From: Oligoflexia bacterium
GTDB lineage: Bacteria > Bdellovibrionota > UBA1018
DNA length: 61,311 nucleotides
Reading direction: 5' to 3'
Assembly: GCA_031292385.1 (NCBI GenBank)
Contig: JARLHE010000042.1
Span: 1-61,311 of the forward strand
The notes beneath the pieces are model-generated. The model was not told the origin of the DNA, made no database searches, and was given only the letters and a program-made list of their open reading frames with translations. The translations under genes and the position numbers were made by a program. This document shows, piece after piece, positions 17,431-26,455 of the stretch (position 1 is the first letter of the stretch; each line of letters opens with the position of its first letter).

Positions 17431-18621
17431 CTAAACCTGGCGTAGCACCCGCGCGTCGATGTCGAGAATCACGGCCGTGCAATCCTGCGCCGGCATATCG
17501 TCGACCGAAGCGAATTTGGACTTCACCCGAAAAACGAGCTCGTTGATCGCATCCGCGGCCTCCCGTTTTCGGTGCTCGTTCAGAATCTGAAGCGCCTTTT
17601 CCGTGCCTTGCGCGGCCTCGACAAAACCGTCCGAAATCAAAGCCAGACGGCCCTCCGGCTCGAGGGCGAGCTCGCGTCCGGTTCCGTAAGCGGGGCCCGA
17701 AAGCATCTTGCGGGTGATCGGCTCACCTTGAACCGGCAAGACGGAAAAATCTTTTCCGGGAGGAGCGTAAAACGCCGCCGCGCTACCCAGATTCAGGTAA
17801 CGAAGCACATAATCTTTTCTGGAAATCACGCCGTAAAAAAGCGAAAGCCGATCGCGCTCGTGAAGTGTCGCCAGGATCTCTTCGCGGATCCTTCTCACTG
17901 TCTCCTCACATGAGCGAACCTCCTCGGCGCTGAGCTTCATCGCGACCCGCATCAGGACGGACAATACCGCGCTCGAAAGCCCGTAACTCGAGGAATCCGA
18001 CAGGACGACCGAGAGCTGATTTCCGGAAGCGCTCTCCGCGAGGTCGAAATAGTCCCCGCCCGAACGCAGGCCCGCCAGATACCGGCTGGCCGCCTTGAAA
18101 CCTTTGACATCGGGAAAGCGCACCGGCGCCTTCGCCTTTTGCAGGCGGCCGGCGAGATCGATATCGTCCTTCAGCTGCCCCAAAAGATCAGAGAAAGACG
18201 CGTTCAATTTTTGAACCTCGTCCCACATCAGAAGCTGTTGATAGTGGCGGAGCCGGCCGAAAAGCTCCAGCGCGCGGAACGGATAGACAAGCACATCATC
18301 GGCCTGCCCCGCGCTCACGATCGATGCGAGACCAGAGAGATTTCCATCGAGCGCGTTTTCACTCACGAGCAGGAAAACGGCCCTTCCCTTCCGCTCCAGC
18401 CCGCTCAAAACTTTCTGAAGATCCGGAATCAGGCTGTCGACGAAAACGACCTGCCCGTACGTGCCCGGGATTTTTTGATCGGACGCCAGACTCAGGCGAA
18501 GGTCGAACCAGCCTTTCGACCCCGCTTGCAGCCGCTGCGCCCAGCTCTCCTCGACGCGGCGATCGCCCGCAAGCACGGTCACGTTAATGGAAGAAAGATT
18601 GACTGGATGAGATTGGGTCAT
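17431..18621 (-). CDS. PP2C/SpoIIE-type protein phosphatase with N-terminal receiver-like domain
   Basis: The product is about 396 residues from ATG 18621, three bases after the stop of the upstream outer-membrane gene. The N-terminal part (about 10-125) resembles a degenerate receiver (VVFVDSLIPDLQKVL). The C-terminal part is an RsbU/SpoIIE phosphatase with RSGGDYFDL, VVLSDSSSYGLSSAV, LALISDGFVEA and QDCTAVILD. Such enzymes dephosphorylate anti-anti-sigma or other regulators in response to a phosphorelay. The motif usually read as DVSGHG is SDSSSYG here, which keeps the metal Asp. It probably forms an operon with the upstream gene. Confidence 0.85.
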   Translation of the reverse strand: MTQSHPVNLSSINVTVLAGDRRVEESWAQRLQAGSKGWFDLRLSLASDQKIPGTYGQVVFVDSLIPDLQKVLSGLERKGRAVFLLVSENALDGNLSGLASIVSAGQADDVLVYPFRALELFGRLRHYQQLLMWDEVQKLNASFSDLLGQLKDDIDLAGRLQKAKAPVRFPDVKGFKAASRYLAGLRSGGDYFDLAESASGNQLSVVLSDSSSYGLSSAVLSVLMRVAMKLSAEEVRSCEETVRRIREEILATLHERDRLSLFYGVISRKDYVLRYLNLGSAAAFYAPPGKDFSVLPVQGEPITRKMLSGPAYGTGRELALEPEGRLALISDGFVEAAQGTEKALQILNEHRKREAADAINELVFRVKSKFASVDDMPAQDCTAVILDIDARVLRQV

Positions 18622-18623
18622 AG

Positions 18624-19727
18624 TTAGAAGGCCCTGAATTGAAATTGAACTAAATAACGCTCGTCCCGATCGTCGTGGTACCCGTTGCCGATCTCCTCGC
18701 TGGTCCACGCGAACGAAATCTCGCTGGTCGCGAGCTTTACCCCGATCCCGGCGGTGGGATAACCGCTTCCCCAGCCGGCGCGGAGAAAAACGCTTTCGAA
18801 GAAATCGAACTCGATTCCCAGGGCCATGCGGCCAAGAATGGTTACTCCCGAAGCATTGGTGGCATCGCGATCCACGGCCGAGAAATTGACCGAGTTGCCG
18901 CCCCCGAGCTTGTTGACGAAGCTCAGCCCGACATCGATGGTGCTCGGATCTTTGGTCGGGGCTCCCGTGGAGCTGGGGGTGAAGCTGTACAGCGAGCGGG
19001 TGTTGAAACCGGAATTAAACAGATTTCTTCCCACGATATTGAGCTGGGGCAGATACTGGTACGGCAGCGTCAGCGCGAAACCGATGTTATGCGAAAAAAA
19101 CGAGCCTTGCTGGAGCTGCTGATTGAAGCCCAACGGAGTGGTGCCCGGATTCACGCCCGAAACCGAGCCCGAAGCTTGGTTCACCCACTGCAGACTGTAG
19201 CCGATGCGAACGATGCCGCTCGCGAGCTTGATGCCGGTGCCGGCGGTCGGGATCAGCTGATAAAGACTGCGGTAAGAGACCGTCCCGTTCGAATTCGCCA
19301 CCGCCCCAAGCTGACTTTGCGCAAGCAAACCGAACGCGATTCCCTTGAAATAAAAGTTAGGTAAAAAAGCGCCGCCGAGTCCGGAAAAATTCCCGGGATT
19401 TTTTTGCAGCGAGGGAACAAGGGAGCTCAGGCTCGTTGCTTGGTAGACCGCGGAGGGCGTCGTTCCGACCTGGCTGAAAAGGCCCGTATTGCCATAAAGC
19501 GAAAGATTGAGGGGTTCGGCCTGGATGCCTTTCAACTTGGCGAGGGCGGCGGGATTCTGGAAAAGCGCCGACGCGGTGTCGGACGCAAGCGGTGCCGCGG
19601 CGTCGCCCATCGCCGCGGATTGCGCCGAAGTGTAAAAGGAGCCTGGCACGATGTCTTCCCGGGCTTGGGCCAGAGGGCCGAAACCGGCTGAAAGCAGGAT
19701 CGAGGCAAAATACAGGAAAAACCTCAT
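18624..19727 (-). CDS. Outer membrane beta-barrel protein
   Basis: The 367-residue protein has a signal peptide (cleavage near LAQAREDI), then GSFYTSAQSAAMGDA and TASALFQNPAALAKL, which resemble the N-terminal region of PorV/UPF0164-type and FadL-related barrels. Alternating beta-strand-like segments follow up to a C-terminal aromatic strand (YLVQFQFRAF) of the kind recognised by BamA. It is likely an outer-membrane transporter or assembly factor; the exact subfamily is not certain. It precedes the phosphatase by three bases. Confidence 0.7.
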   Translation of the reverse strand: MRFFLYFASILLSAGFGPLAQAREDIVPGSFYTSAQSAAMGDAAAPLASDTASALFQNPAALAKLKGIQAEPLNLSLYGNTGLFSQVGTTPSAVYQATSLSSLVPSLQKNPGNFSGLGGAFLPNFYFKGIAFGLLAQSQLGAVANSNGTVSYRSLYQLIPTAGTGIKLASGIVRIGYSLQWVNQASGSVSGVNPGTTPLGFNQQLQQGSFFSHNIGFALTLPYQYLPQLNIVGRNLFNSGFNTRSLYSFTPSSTGAPTKDPSTIDVGLSFVNKLGGGNSVNFSAVDRDATNASGVTILGRMALGIEFDFFESVFLRAGWGSGYPTAGIGVKLATSEISFAWTSEEIGNGYHDDRDERYLVQFQFRAF

Positions 19728-19847
19728 ACTAGCCTATCGGTCGGAATGGACACAGCTAGAGGGAATTATCCGCTGATGGCGCTTAAGTTCTTCCGAGCGA
19801 GGTCCGATGAGATCTATACGGATTGCATACGACATCAGGGAGCGGGG

Positions 19848-20525
19848 ATGAGCGCGCCGGGGGACATAAAAAAACAGCCTGAATGGATACAAGCGATGAC
19901 GGAAGCGCTGTTACAGGCGCTTAAGCTTCGCGATCCCTATACCTACGGCCACAGCCGCCGGGTTGGGCGCAATGCCCGGAAACTCGCCGCCGCAGCCGGC
20001 CTCAACGAATTCGAACAACGGACCATCGAGCTCTCGAGCGTCTTTCACGACCTCGGGAAACTGAGCATTCCCGACAGCATCTTACTGAAGCCCGGCCGCC
20101 TCAACGCCGAAGAAACCGTGATCATGAAGCAACACCCGCTGAAAAGCGTCGAGGCGCTGCTTCCGCTCGAAAATATCCCGGTATTCAAGGCCACTCTGCC
20201 CGGCATCCGCTCCCACCACGAACGAATCGACGGCAGAGGCTATCCTGACGGTTTAGCCGGCGACAAAATTCCATTGGCCGCACGGATCATCCTGATCGCC
20301 GATACTTTCGACGCGATGACAACTACTCGCGCCTACCGAAAAGGCCTTCCATTTGATTATGCTTATCAAGAACTTAAGGTCTTTTCGGGCCGCCAGTTCG
20401 ACCCGGCACTGGTCAAAATATTCCTCCAGGCGCACCCCGCTTGGGAGGACTTCGAAATCGAGTTCCAAGAGGAGTTTATCGCCAAAGAAGCGATCGGCTC
20501 TCCCCGCAAAAAATCTGCCGCATAA
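19848..20525 (+). CDS. HD-GYP domain protein, putative cyclic-di-GMP phosphodiesterase
   Basis: The product is about 225 residues, of which most is an HD-GYP domain: YTYGHSRRVG, HDLGKLSIPDSILLKPG, MKQHPLKS, and the signature HHERIDGRGYPDG (HHE with GYP), then ARIILIADTFDAMTTTRAY. The family hydrolyses cyclic-di-GMP. ATG 19848 is chosen for its strong GGGAGCGGGG leader; in-frame ATGs at 19746 and 19776 lack one. No receiver or membrane domain is present, so the sensor input is separate, perhaps the response regulator 33 bp downstream. Confidence 0.88.
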   Translation: MSAPGDIKKQPEWIQAMTEALLQALKLRDPYTYGHSRRVGRNARKLAAAAGLNEFEQRTIELSSVFHDLGKLSIPDSILLKPGRLNAEETVIMKQHPLKSVEALLPLENIPVFKATLPGIRSHHERIDGRGYPDGLAGDKIPLAARIILIADTFDAMTTTRAYRKGLPFDYAYQELKVFSGRQFDPALVKIFLQAHPAWEDFEIEFQEEFIAKEAIGSPRKKSAA

Positions 20526-20557
20526 ACAATCTTCGATGATATACTTTTCTTAACTTT

Positions 20558-21232
20558 ATGAAGCCAAAGATCCTCGTCATCGAAGACAATGCTGATACCC
20601 GTCGCTTTCTGGAAGCGATGCTGAGCAAGGAATTCGAAATGATCTCGGCCGAGAATGGCGTTATCGGCATCGAATACGCCCGAAACCGGGCGCCCGACCT
20701 GATCCTGCTCGACATCATGCTCCCCATTTTATCCGGCTACGATGCATGCAGCTTGCTCAAAAAAGATGAGCGAACCCGCCAGATCCCCATTATCTTCTTG
20801 TCCGCGAAAAACAGCATTCCGGATATCACGCAGGGGCTCGGCACGGGCGCCGATGACTACCTCCCCAAGCCGTTCGACTACAAGGAGTTGCTGGCAAGAA
20901 TACGCGCCCGCCTCCGCCGCAATGCGGATCCGGCGGCCCAGGTCGTGCAAATCGGCGAGCTTAAAATCGACCCCACGAATCGCGAAGTGACCTATGCCGG
21001 CAAGCGCGCCCAACTGACCTTGACCGAGTTCGATATCCTGCGCTTGCTCGCGATACGCTCCGGCAACGTCGTCTCCCGCGAAGACATTCTCAGAGATGTC
21101 TGGAGAGACGAATCGCCCGAAACCAACGACCGCACCATCGACGTTCATATTCGCGCGCTCCGGCGCAAAATTCCGGCCCTGACCAAGCACATCATGTCGA
21201 TTTACGGCGTGGGCTACAAATACGAGAAATAA
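20558..21232 (+). CDS. OmpR-family response regulator
   Basis: This is a 224-residue two-domain regulator. The receiver (1-120) has the acidic pocket (VIEDNAD), the phospho-acceptor Asp in LILLDIMLP and the conserved Lys in YLPKPFDYKE. The C-terminal winged helix has LTLTEFDILRLLA and a RTIDVHIRALRRKI recognition helix ending in GVGYKYEK. No histidine kinase is adjacent. It lies 33 bp after the HD-GYP gene on the same strand and may be cotranscribed. No clear Shine-Dalgarno site is visible. Confidence 0.92.
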   Translation: MKPKILVIEDNADTRRFLEAMLSKEFEMISAENGVIGIEYARNRAPDLILLDIMLPILSGYDACSLLKKDERTRQIPIIFLSAKNSIPDITQGLGTGADDYLPKPFDYKELLARIRARLRRNADPAAQVVQIGELKIDPTNREVTYAGKRAQLTLTEFDILRLLAIRSGNVVSREDILRDVWRDESPETNDRTIDVHIRALRRKIPALTKHIMSIYGVGYKYEK

Positions 21233-21244
21233 GAGTTCTAAGTA

Positions 21245-23404
21245 TCAGTCTTTGATTTCCAGACGTTCGTCGATGGTGAGAATCTTGTTCTCCTCGACTT
21301 TCACGATGACTTTCTTCTCCATGCCGAGCAAATCGTTCACGAAGCGGATCGAGTAGGTCCCGACCGGAACCTTTTCATTCTCGAACGGCGTCTTCTTCAC
21401 CCAAGGCTTGCCCTCGTCGATCGCGATGATCGCATCCGAATTCGGCGTAGTGTGCACGCTCAAATAGCCAAACCGGTTCGGCTCCATCGGCACGTCTTTG
21501 GACCACTCCTTCGAGCCGCCCACCTCGCGCGCATCGATGAAAAATTCCGACCGAAACCGCTTATAGCCGTTGCGCTCGGCCACCAGCTCCAGCGTTTGAT
21601 CCAACGGCACCGAGATCACCGGATTATCCGGATTGACTGCCTTTCCATTCGCCGCGACCGAAGGGCTTCCCACGGCGATCCTGACGATCCCTCCGCCCGG
21701 ACTCACGTTCAATCGAAGTTGAATCGTCCGCTCGCCGGGACGGGCGACGCTCGGAATCGCCGGCGCTCGGCCGATGTCGAGCCCACTGGACACCGCCGGC
21801 GCATTCGTTTCGGCGGCCGGCGCCTTGCTGGCGAGCTGCCGCGCGGTTTCCGCGGCTTTCTCCGCGGTGGCACTCCCGGTTAAACCTGAAATATCGATTC
21901 CGAAATCCTTTCCGAAAAAGAAAACCGCGACCCCCGCGGCAACCCCGGCCACAAGCAATTTCTTGAACCAACCCCCTCCCCTCGACGCCGCTTTATAGGC
22001 TTCGAAAGAAGTGGTGGCGCCGCGACGGGAAGACGAGGCGCTCAATCCGCTCTGCGCATAGGATCTCGAGGCGGGCCGAGGAGTACTGAGCGGCAGCACA
22101 CCCAAGGAATTCTGCTGGCCCTGCGTCGCACCCTGCGCTTGGGCGGCGCGAATCTGCTTCTCGATGAGCACCTGGGTGCCCGAAGCGGCCGATTTATCGG
22201 CAAAAACCGCGAACGCTGGAGCCGGTTTCTTGGACACCATCACGCTTGTCGCATCCGCCGGCCCCGCCAAGTCCGTCAGGCTGATCGAAGGCTCTTCGCT
22301 CTCGCCCGGTTCCGGCTCCAGCCCTTTCGATGATCCGACATCTTTCGCCGAGCTTGCCGCAACCGGCTTCGGGGCTTCGCGAGCGCCGGCCTCGGATACC
22401 GCGGTCGCCTCAAGCAACCGCTCAACCTCCTCGTTCACTTTCTGAATCCGTTTGCGATCCTCGACGATCTCTTTCTTGAACAGATCCTTGGCATGGTAGC
22501 CGAGGTCGGAGGGATTGAACTCCGGCGAATGAAAATAGAGAAATTTGTGCAGGGCCCGCTGGAACTCTTCCGCGCTTTGGTACCGCTTATCGCGATGCTT
22601 CGCGAGCGATTTCAAGACGATGTAATCGAGCTCCGGCGGCACGCCCGGATTCACGGTCGAGGGCGGTTTCACGTAAGTCTGGCAGCTCTCGATCAGCTTC
22701 AAAATCGCCAAATCATTATCGCCGGCGAAAAGCTTTTTCCCGGCCAAAAGCTCCCAGAGAACCGCGCCCAGGGAGAACAGGTCGCTTCTCCCGTCCAAAT
22801 TGTCGCCGTTGATTTGCTCGGGCGAAAGATAGCTCGGCTTACCCTTGATCACGCCCGCCCGGGTGGACTCGCTATTGGTCGCCGCTTTGGCGATGCCGAA
22901 ATCGATGACCTTGACCGAGCCTTCGTACGAAACGATCAGATTCTGCGGGCTGATGTCGCGATGAACGATATTCAGCGGCTCACCCGAGATCTTGTCGCGG
23001 AAAGAATGCGCGTACTGCAAGCCGCTGGCGGCCTGCTCGATAATGTGAACGGCCAGATCGATCGGAAAACGCTGTTTCAATTCCAAAAACCGCGACATGA
23101 ACTGGCGCAGGTTCTTGCCGTCGACATACTCCATCGCGATATAAGGTTGGTTGCTCTCTTCGCCGAAATCGTACAGCTGCACGATGTTAGGATGGTTGAA
23201 ACCCATCGTGACCTTGATCTCGGATTTGAACATGGAGAGAAATTCGGCGTTCTGGCCGTAACCGGCCTGGATGCGCTTGATGACCAGGAGGCGGCCGGCG
23301 CCCTCTTGCGAAGCCAGGCGCGCACGATAGATTTCGGCCATCCCGCCCTGAGCGAGGAGATCGAGAAGAAAGTATCTGCCGAATTTCCGAGGACCTTCCG
23401 CCAT
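21245..23404 (-). CDS. Ser/Thr protein kinase with C-terminal PEGA-like domains
   Basis: The 719-residue Hanks-type kinase has GRYFLLDLLAQGGMAEIYRA (P-loop), the catalytic Lys in LVIKRI, HRDISPQNL (catalytic loop), IDFGIAKA (DFG) and SYLSPEQI. After about residue 330 comes a low-complexity Ser/Ala/Pro linker, one transmembrane helix (LLVAGVAAGVAVFFF, about residues 485-500) and a periplasmic part with beta-rich PEGA-like segments (GYLSVHTTPNSDAIIAID, KVPVGTYSIRF). This layout is common in Myxococcus and Bdellovibrio relatives. It ends 12 bp from the response regulator, convergently. Confidence 0.9.
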   Translation of the reverse strand: MAEGPRKFGRYFLLDLLAQGGMAEIYRARLASQEGAGRLLVIKRIQAGYGQNAEFLSMFKSEIKVTMGFNHPNIVQLYDFGEESNQPYIAMEYVDGKNLRQFMSRFLELKQRFPIDLAVHIIEQAASGLQYAHSFRDKISGEPLNIVHRDISPQNLIVSYEGSVKVIDFGIAKAATNSESTRAGVIKGKPSYLSPEQINGDNLDGRSDLFSLGAVLWELLAGKKLFAGDNDLAILKLIESCQTYVKPPSTVNPGVPPELDYIVLKSLAKHRDKRYQSAEEFQRALHKFLYFHSPEFNPSDLGYHAKDLFKKEIVEDRKRIQKVNEEVERLLEATAVSEAGAREAPKPVAASSAKDVGSSKGLEPEPGESEEPSISLTDLAGPADATSVMVSKKPAPAFAVFADKSAASGTQVLIEKQIRAAQAQGATQGQQNSLGVLPLSTPRPASRSYAQSGLSASSSRRGATTSFEAYKAASRGGGWFKKLLVAGVAAGVAVFFFGKDFGIDISGLTGSATAEKAAETARQLASKAPAAETNAPAVSSGLDIGRAPAIPSVARPGERTIQLRLNVSPGGGIVRIAVGSPSVAANGKAVNPDNPVISVPLDQTLELVAERNGYKRFRSEFFIDAREVGGSKEWSKDVPMEPNRFGYLSVHTTPNSDAIIAIDEGKPWVKKTPFENEKVPVGTYSIRFVNDLLGMEKKVIVKVEENKILTIDERLEIKD

Positions 23405-23437
23405 GCTCTTAACGTCTCGGCTAACGCAGGCGCGAAC

Positions 23438-24895
23438 TCAAGCGCTACGGGCTTTTAAAGATTCAAGAAGCTTTGGAATAAATCCGCCGAAGCCCCCGTT
23501 CGAGAGAACCGCGATAAGGTCGCCCTTGCGCGCGAAATCCGTCAATCGCCTGACTCCATCCTCTACCGAGGGCATAAGCTCGGCCCCATGCCCGGAAGCC
23601 TTGAGATCATCGACCAGTTGATCGCTGGAGAACTGATCCTCGGGCTTGATTTTGGTTTGATCGTAAGGCGCCGAAATAAACGTGGCATCGGACTCCGCGA
23701 AAGCCTGCGAATATTCCTTCTGGAAAATTTTTCGCCTTGAAGTGGCGCTCCGGGGCTCGAAAACCGCGACCAGCCTTCGGCCGGAATACTTTTTACGAAG
23801 GGCGCGCAACGTTTCCCGCACCGCCGTCGGGTGATGGGCGAAATCATCGATCACGAGCACGCCATCCACTTCCCCGCGCTCTTCCTGCCGTCTCTTCACG
23901 CCGCGGAAAGACTCAAGCCCCTCGCGAATCTGCGTTTGCGAAAGCCCAAGCTCGCGGCATTCGATCCAAACCGCCACCGCGTTCATCACGTTATGCGCGC
24001 CGGGCACGCGCAGCTTCAAGCCGTCCAGCACGCGCCCGCCCTCGCAAACATCGAAACACGTCCATTCGCCCTCTTGCCGGACATTATCGGCATAAAAGCG
24101 CGCGCCGCTTTCGCGCGACCCGCCGTAAGTGATCGGCGTCAACGAAGCCTTCTTCACCACCTCGCGGACGTTCGCGTAGTCCCAACACGCGATCAGGCGC
24201 CCACCGGGCCGAATACGGATCATCAGCCCCTCGAACGCCCGCATCACCGCGGCGAGATCCGGATAAATATCGGCGTGATCGTATTCCACGGACGTGAGAA
24301 TCAAATCGTTCGGCAGGTAGTGGTTGAACTTCGGGACCTTGTCCCAAAAAGCCGTGTCGTACTCGTCCCCCTCGAGCACGAACAACCCGCCCTTGCCGGT
24401 ATTCGCCACCTGGAAACTGAAAGGCAGATCGAGCGAAACCCCGCCGATGAAATAGCTTGGGTCCTTCCCGGCCTTCAACAACACATGCGCCAACATGCTC
24501 GAAGTCGTGGTCTTCCCGTGGGTGCCGGCTACCACCAGGTTCCGGGTCTCGCCCAGCATGAGATTTTCCATCGCTTCGGGCAGCGACGAATAAACGTACC
24601 CGCCATCGATGGCCGCCCGGGCTTCGGGATTCGTCGCCGGAATCACGTTTCCGATGACGACCAGATCGGGTTTCGAGCCCAGGCGCGAAAGATTTTCCGC
24701 CGAATAGCCGTTGAAAAGCTTCACGCCCGCCTTCGAGAGGACATCGCTCATCGGCGGATAGACGTTTTGATCGCTCCCGGTGACTTCCAGTCCGCTCCGC
24801 TTCAAAAAAGCCGCGAACGCGCCCATCAAGGTGCCGCAAACTCCGATGACATGAACGTGTTTCAATTGGCTCAGTTTAAGTTGGGATGCTGGCAT
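23438..24895 (-). CDS. mpl: UDP-N-acetylmuramate:L-alanyl-gamma-D-glutamyl-meso-DAP ligase
   Basis: This 485-residue Mur ligase-family enzyme has HVIGVCGTLMGAFAAFLKR and VTGSDQNVYPPMSD at the N-terminus, the ATP loop VAGTHGKTTTSSML, EGDEYDTAFWDK, TSVEYDHADIYPD and the C-terminal IDDFAHHPTAVRETL. The GTLMG opening and the DEYDTAFWDK segment are typical of Mpl rather than MurC. It reattaches recycled tripeptide to UDP-MurNAc in peptidoglycan recycling. It lies 25 bp after the serine hydrolase on the same strand, which may also act on cell-wall fragments. Confidence 0.9.
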   Translation of the reverse strand: MPASQLKLSQLKHVHVIGVCGTLMGAFAAFLKRSGLEVTGSDQNVYPPMSDVLSKAGVKLFNGYSAENLSRLGSKPDLVVIGNVIPATNPEARAAIDGGYVYSSLPEAMENLMLGETRNLVVAGTHGKTTTSSMLAHVLLKAGKDPSYFIGGVSLDLPFSFQVANTGKGGLFVLEGDEYDTAFWDKVPKFNHYLPNDLILTSVEYDHADIYPDLAAVMRAFEGLMIRIRPGGRLIACWDYANVREVVKKASLTPITYGGSRESGARFYADNVRQEGEWTCFDVCEGGRVLDGLKLRVPGAHNVMNAVAVWIECRELGLSQTQIREGLESFRGVKRRQEERGEVDGVLVIDDFAHHPTAVRETLRALRKKYSGRRLVAVFEPRSATSRRKIFQKEYSQAFAESDATFISAPYDQTKIKPEDQFSSDQLVDDLKASGHGAELMPSVEDGVRRLTDFARKGDLIAVLSNGGFGGFIPKLLESLKARSA

Positions 24896-24919
24896 AAAAG
24901 ATCGGGATCTCCTACTTGA

Positions 24920-26074
24920 TCATGAACCGGGCTTGCGACCCGAGTCAACGTCGCGTCGAATGGCGTCGTGAAATAGCGGCCGCAACCGCCGAATCGCGAT
25001 ATTGTCCCGCGTCGGGTGCACCCGGTTGCTCAACAAAGTCACCGCGAGCCCCGCCTGCCGATCGATCCAAAGCGAGGTGCCGGTGAAACCGAGATGCCCC
25101 ACCGACGCGCCAGAAAAATAACGTCCAGACGAGCTATCGGTCGGGGATGGCGTATCCCAGCCCAGCGTCCGCCCGCAGCCGGCGGGCTGGTCGACGCGCG
25201 TCCACATCGCCTGCAAAGTCTCGCGCGTAAAAAAACCGCTCAGGAGGCTGCCCGCGAACCGCAGAACGTCTTCCACCCGCCCGAACGCGCCGGCATGCCC
25301 CGAATAGCCGCCCATGCTCCAGCAATTCTCGTCATGAACTTGCCCCTGCAAAATCGTCCCGTGCCATGGGCTCAGCTCCGTCGCCGCGACATCGAGCCGC
25401 ACTTGGGCCGCCGGCCGCGTGGTCCGGTAATACGTGGCGCTCCTGAGCCCCATCGGCTTCCACAACAGATCCCGCACCGCCTGATCGAGCGGCATCCGGA
25501 GGACCTCTTCCAGCACGAATCCCAAGAGCAAAAACGAAGTGTCCGAATACAAGGCGCGGCTACCCGCGGGAACTTCAGGTACCTCGCTTAACACCAGCTC
25601 GCGCATCGCTTGCTGCCGCTCGTCCACGGAAATGGTCTCAAGAGCCTTGGGCGAAAAACGCTCTTGGAGCGATTGCCAAAAGGGCCGCCAAGCCGCGAAG
25701 CCCGCCGTATGGGACAAAAGATGGCGCAATTCGATTTCAGGATAACGATAATCCGGAAAAAACGAGGTCACGCGGGAATCCCAACGCAACCACCCTCGTT
25801 CAACGAGAAGCGCCGCGAGCGGCGCGGTCGCCATCACTTTGGTGAGAGACGCCAGATCGAAGACCGTATCGACGGAAAGCGGAAGCTCCGAAGGCTGCTT
25901 ACGTCGACTCCCGACGCACGCCACCCGACCCTGAAAGGGATTCCGGATATCCCAAAGACCCGCGACAAACCCCGGCGCGACATTTTCTTCCACGCCTTGT
26001 CGCAGCACGGACCAGGTCTCGGGAAATTCATCCCGACTCATCTCTTTCAGAATCAACGTTTGGAGAGGGGGCAC
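24920..26074 (-). CDS. Serine hydrolase, class C beta-lactamase-like
   Basis: The 384-residue protein has the family SxxK motif (DLASLTKVMAT), a tyrosine motif (YSDTSFLLLG) and a late GHLGFTGTSLWID segment, typical of EstB and class C beta-lactamase-like esterases or peptidases. No signal peptide is evident. The start is unsure: GTG at 26074 follows GGGAGG very closely, and an ATG at 26041 is the other choice. It is between a candidate 22-residue membrane peptide and mpl, all on the minus strand, so a role in cell-wall or muropeptide metabolism is a reasonable guess. Confidence 0.85.
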   Translation of the reverse strand: MPPLQTLILKEMSRDEFPETWSVLRQGVEENVAPGFVAGLWDIRNPFQGRVACVGSRRKQPSELPLSVDTVFDLASLTKVMATAPLAALLVERGWLRWDSRVTSFFPDYRYPEIELRHLLSHTAGFAAWRPFWQSLQERFSPKALETISVDERQQAMRELVLSEVPEVPAGSRALYSDTSFLLLGFVLEEVLRMPLDQAVRDLLWKPMGLRSATYYRTTRPAAQVRLDVAATELSPWHGTILQGQVHDENCWSMGGYSGHAGAFGRVEDVLRFAGSLLSGFFTRETLQAMWTRVDQPAGCGRTLGWDTPSPTDSSSGRYFSGASVGHLGFTGTSLWIDRQAGLAVTLLSNRVHPTRDNIAIRRLRPLFHDAIRRDVDSGRKPGS

Positions 26075-26108
26075 CCCTCCCAGTGTAGCCGAACGCCCGG
26101 GGCGGCGG

Positions 26109-26177
26109 TCAGTGAATTTCGAAAAAAACGACGCAGGCCAAGATCGCGACGGCCCACAAAGCGGTAAAGTCGATCAT
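26109..26177 (-). CDS. Candidate 22-residue single-helix membrane peptide
   Basis: A 22-codon frame starts at ATG 26177 with GGAGG at 26187-26191, nine bases upstream, an ideal ribosome site. The peptide is MIDF then one hydrophobic helix (TALWAVAILACVVFF) and EIH. It resembles the many bacterial one-helix microproteins that attach to membrane enzymes (KdpF and CydX are examples of the kind, not of this family). It precedes the serine hydrolase gene by 35 bp on the same strand. Expression is not proven, and no family was recognised. Confidence 0.5.
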   Translation of the reverse strand: MIDFTALWAVAILACVVFFEIH

Positions 26178-26334
26178 TGATCAGTACCTCCGCCGGCCTT
26201 GGAGCAAGCGGAATGCCGCTCAAAATAATCTGTAATTTCAATAAGGTCGCCTGGCACAGGGCACTTAACCGTGAAATTTACACAAGGACTGTCAAAAAAT
26301 TAGACAGCGCCCACCTGTTTGCATTCTTTGTTAA

Positions 26335-26452
26335 GGCTGTCCAAGAAAAGGTGAGGGGGTTCTTGCGGCAGGATGCCGAAGCCCGAGCGAAAGCGAGGGC
26401 GCAAGAAGGCCCATGGATGGGCCGGCCCCCGACACCCTTTTCTTGGACAGCC
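26335..26452. repeat. 118-bp highly structured inverted-repeat element
   Basis: The ends are a near-perfect inverted repeat of about 19 bp (GGCTGTCCAAGAAAAGGTG at 26335-26353, its complement at about 26434-26452, with one extra base). Inside are a second stem (TTCTTGCG at 26360-26367 with CGCAAGAA at 26400-26407), two hairpins within it (CGGCAGGATGCCG at 26367-26379 and a GCCC/GGGC stem at 26381-26400) and another hairpin (GGCCCATGGATGGGCC at 26409-26424). It begins three bases after the stop codon of the FAD oxidoreductase gene. It could be a MITE/ERIC-like repeat or a structured RNA. TTAA lies outside each end. Confidence 0.6.
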
Positions 26453-26455
26453 CCC

